From a virus: a stretch of DNA of 64,000 bases. Below the pieces are notes generated by a model that was not told the origin of the DNA, did no database searches, and saw only the letters and a program-made list of their open reading frames with translations. Both the position numbers and the translations under genes were made by a program. Positions 63,396 to 64,000 of this stretch are shown here, in pieces. Positions within the stretch are counted from its first letter, which is position 1, and the number at the start of each line of letters is the position of its first letter. The stretch covers positions 1 to 64,000 of IMG/VR virus record IMGVR_UViG_3300028400_000005; one strand, given 5' to 3'.

Positions 63396-64000
63396 TTAGC
63401 TGGTGCTACCCTCGAGCACGCCCACCACGGCGCGCTCGCCGGGGGCGACGGGCACGTCGGCCGCGGGTTCGATGAGGGTGATCTCGCGCACGTCGGGATG
63501 GGCCACGGTGAGGGCGGCGATGAGGTTTTCCCGGCTCAGCTTCTGCCCGATCTGCAGGTCGCGCACGTGCTGGCGGGCGGCCTCGTAGCAGGCGGCCAGG
63601 GCCTCGTCGCTGCCGTCCACCTGGAAGCGGATGTCCACGTACTTCGGTGCCGCGGCGATGACCTCGAGGGACACCCCGGCGGGGCGTCCGGCGTCGAGCG
63701 CGGTGCGCAGGTAGTCCACCATCTCGGGGGTGACGCTGGCCGAGCCGTTGTCCACGTACAGGCGCACCACCGCCGGCGGGAGGCTGGGGTCGCGGGTGAT
63801 GTCGCGCGCGAGCACCTGGGTTACGCGCTCGCCCGCGGGGCTGGTGGCCTCGAGCGCGGCGGCCTCGAGGGACTGCAGGGTACCCTTCTGCAGGCCGGTA
63901 AAGAAGCGGGCGAAGCGGGCGATCTGGTCTTCGAGGGCTTCCTCGTCACGGCCGCCTACGGCGGGCTGGGGGTTGGTCACCTGCTCCACGCCCGGGATGA
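63396..64000 (-). CDS. Baseplate J-like protein, 5' end outside window
   Basis: The frame is open to the right edge (about 201 residues visible, the C-terminal part). It includes IPGVEQVTNPQPAVGGRDEEALEDQIARF, the classical baseplate J/gp47 signature (V-T-N-P-x-x-A-x-G-G-x-D-E-E). Next are VLARDITRDPSLPPAVVRLYVDNG, PAGVSLEVIAAAPKYVDIRFQVDG and a C-terminal LIAALTVAHPDVREITLIEPAADV. It is a wedge component of contractile-tail baseplates and the main evidence that the phage is a myovirus. Confidence 0.88.
   Translation of the reverse strand, partial: IPGVEQVTNPQPAVGGRDEEALEDQIARFARFFTGLQKGTLQSLEAAALEATSPAGERVTQVLARDITRDPSLPPAVVRLYVDNGSASVTPEMVDYLRTALDAGRPAGVSLEVIAAAPKYVDIRFQVDGSDEALAACYEAARQHVRDLQIGQKLSRENLIAALTVAHPDVREITLIEPAADVPVAPGERAVVGVLEGSTS

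Noticed and set aside
1-64000. High density of CTCGAG as a phage-specific signal
   Set aside because: Most copies are in-frame CTC GAG (Leu-Glu) codon pairs throughout all genes; probably host-like codon-pair usage, not a discrete system.
1-64000. CRISPR array, insertion sequence or retron
   Set aside because: No regularly spaced direct repeats other than the origin iterons and the protein-coding repeats, no transposase or reverse transcriptase motifs seen.

Overview
The window looks like most of the genome of a temperate tailed phage (or an intact prophage), probably a myovirus, because it carries a baseplate J-type protein and a P2 gpI-like baseplate protein. The host is inferred to be a thermophilic member of Deinococcota/Thermaceae. 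The grounds are very high GC, dense CTCGAG (Leu-Glu) codon pairs, GGAGG-type ribosome sites inside operons, and many start codons lying only 6-9 nt downstream of a TAnnnT -10 element (leaderless transcripts). No rRNA, convincing tRNA, CRISPR or insertion sequence was seen. Both ends cut through genes: a DNA methyltransferase at the left and baseplate J at the right. Both are on the minus strand, so on a circular map the missing part would be the tail tube/sheath/tape-measure block.

Layout. 1-7.5 kb (minus): methyltransferase, head completion/connector genes, major capsid protein with an inserted Ig-like domain, scaffold-like protein, prohead protease and a receiver-like protein. 7.5-8.7 kb: tyrosine integrase with a palindrome-rich leader. 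8.7-33.5 kb (minus, read leftwards from 33.5 kb): membrane-anchored double-psi-barrel protein, portal, InPase-like protein, MuF/SPP1 gp7 protein, a block of small accessory genes, two giant polyvalent helicase proteins (one also a DarB-like methyltransferase) and a RelA/SpoT-fold protein.

34.3-43.4 kb (mostly plus): early region. It holds a lambda-O-like replication initiator with five iterons and an A-rich tract inside its own gene, a DnaC-like loader, a TPR protein followed by a 32-residue secreted-peptide gene (candidate quorum-sensing pair), a leftward repressor-ParA-RHH operon, a Cro-like gene and a phage sliding clamp. 43.5-48.5 kb (plus): putative small terminase, RuvC-like resolvase, large terminase. 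48.5-64 kb (minus): dNMP kinase, nucleotidase, phosphoesterase, a secreted protein, putative endolysin, holin, tail fibres and baseplate proteins.

Two dispersed promoter classes tie the map together. Class A promoters have a -35 TTGnnn and a -10 embedded in an 18-bp palindrome (consensus TGTCC-N8-GGACA); they precede accessory and early genes and look like the operators of the phage repressor. Class B promoters have ACCGYC-N8-TASGGT with the start codon 6-7 nt later; they precede the portal, protease, terminase, resolvase, holin, fibre and integrase genes and look like phage late promoters giving leaderless mRNAs. Names of promoters, operators and many gene functions are inferences from sequence reading alone; no database search was run.
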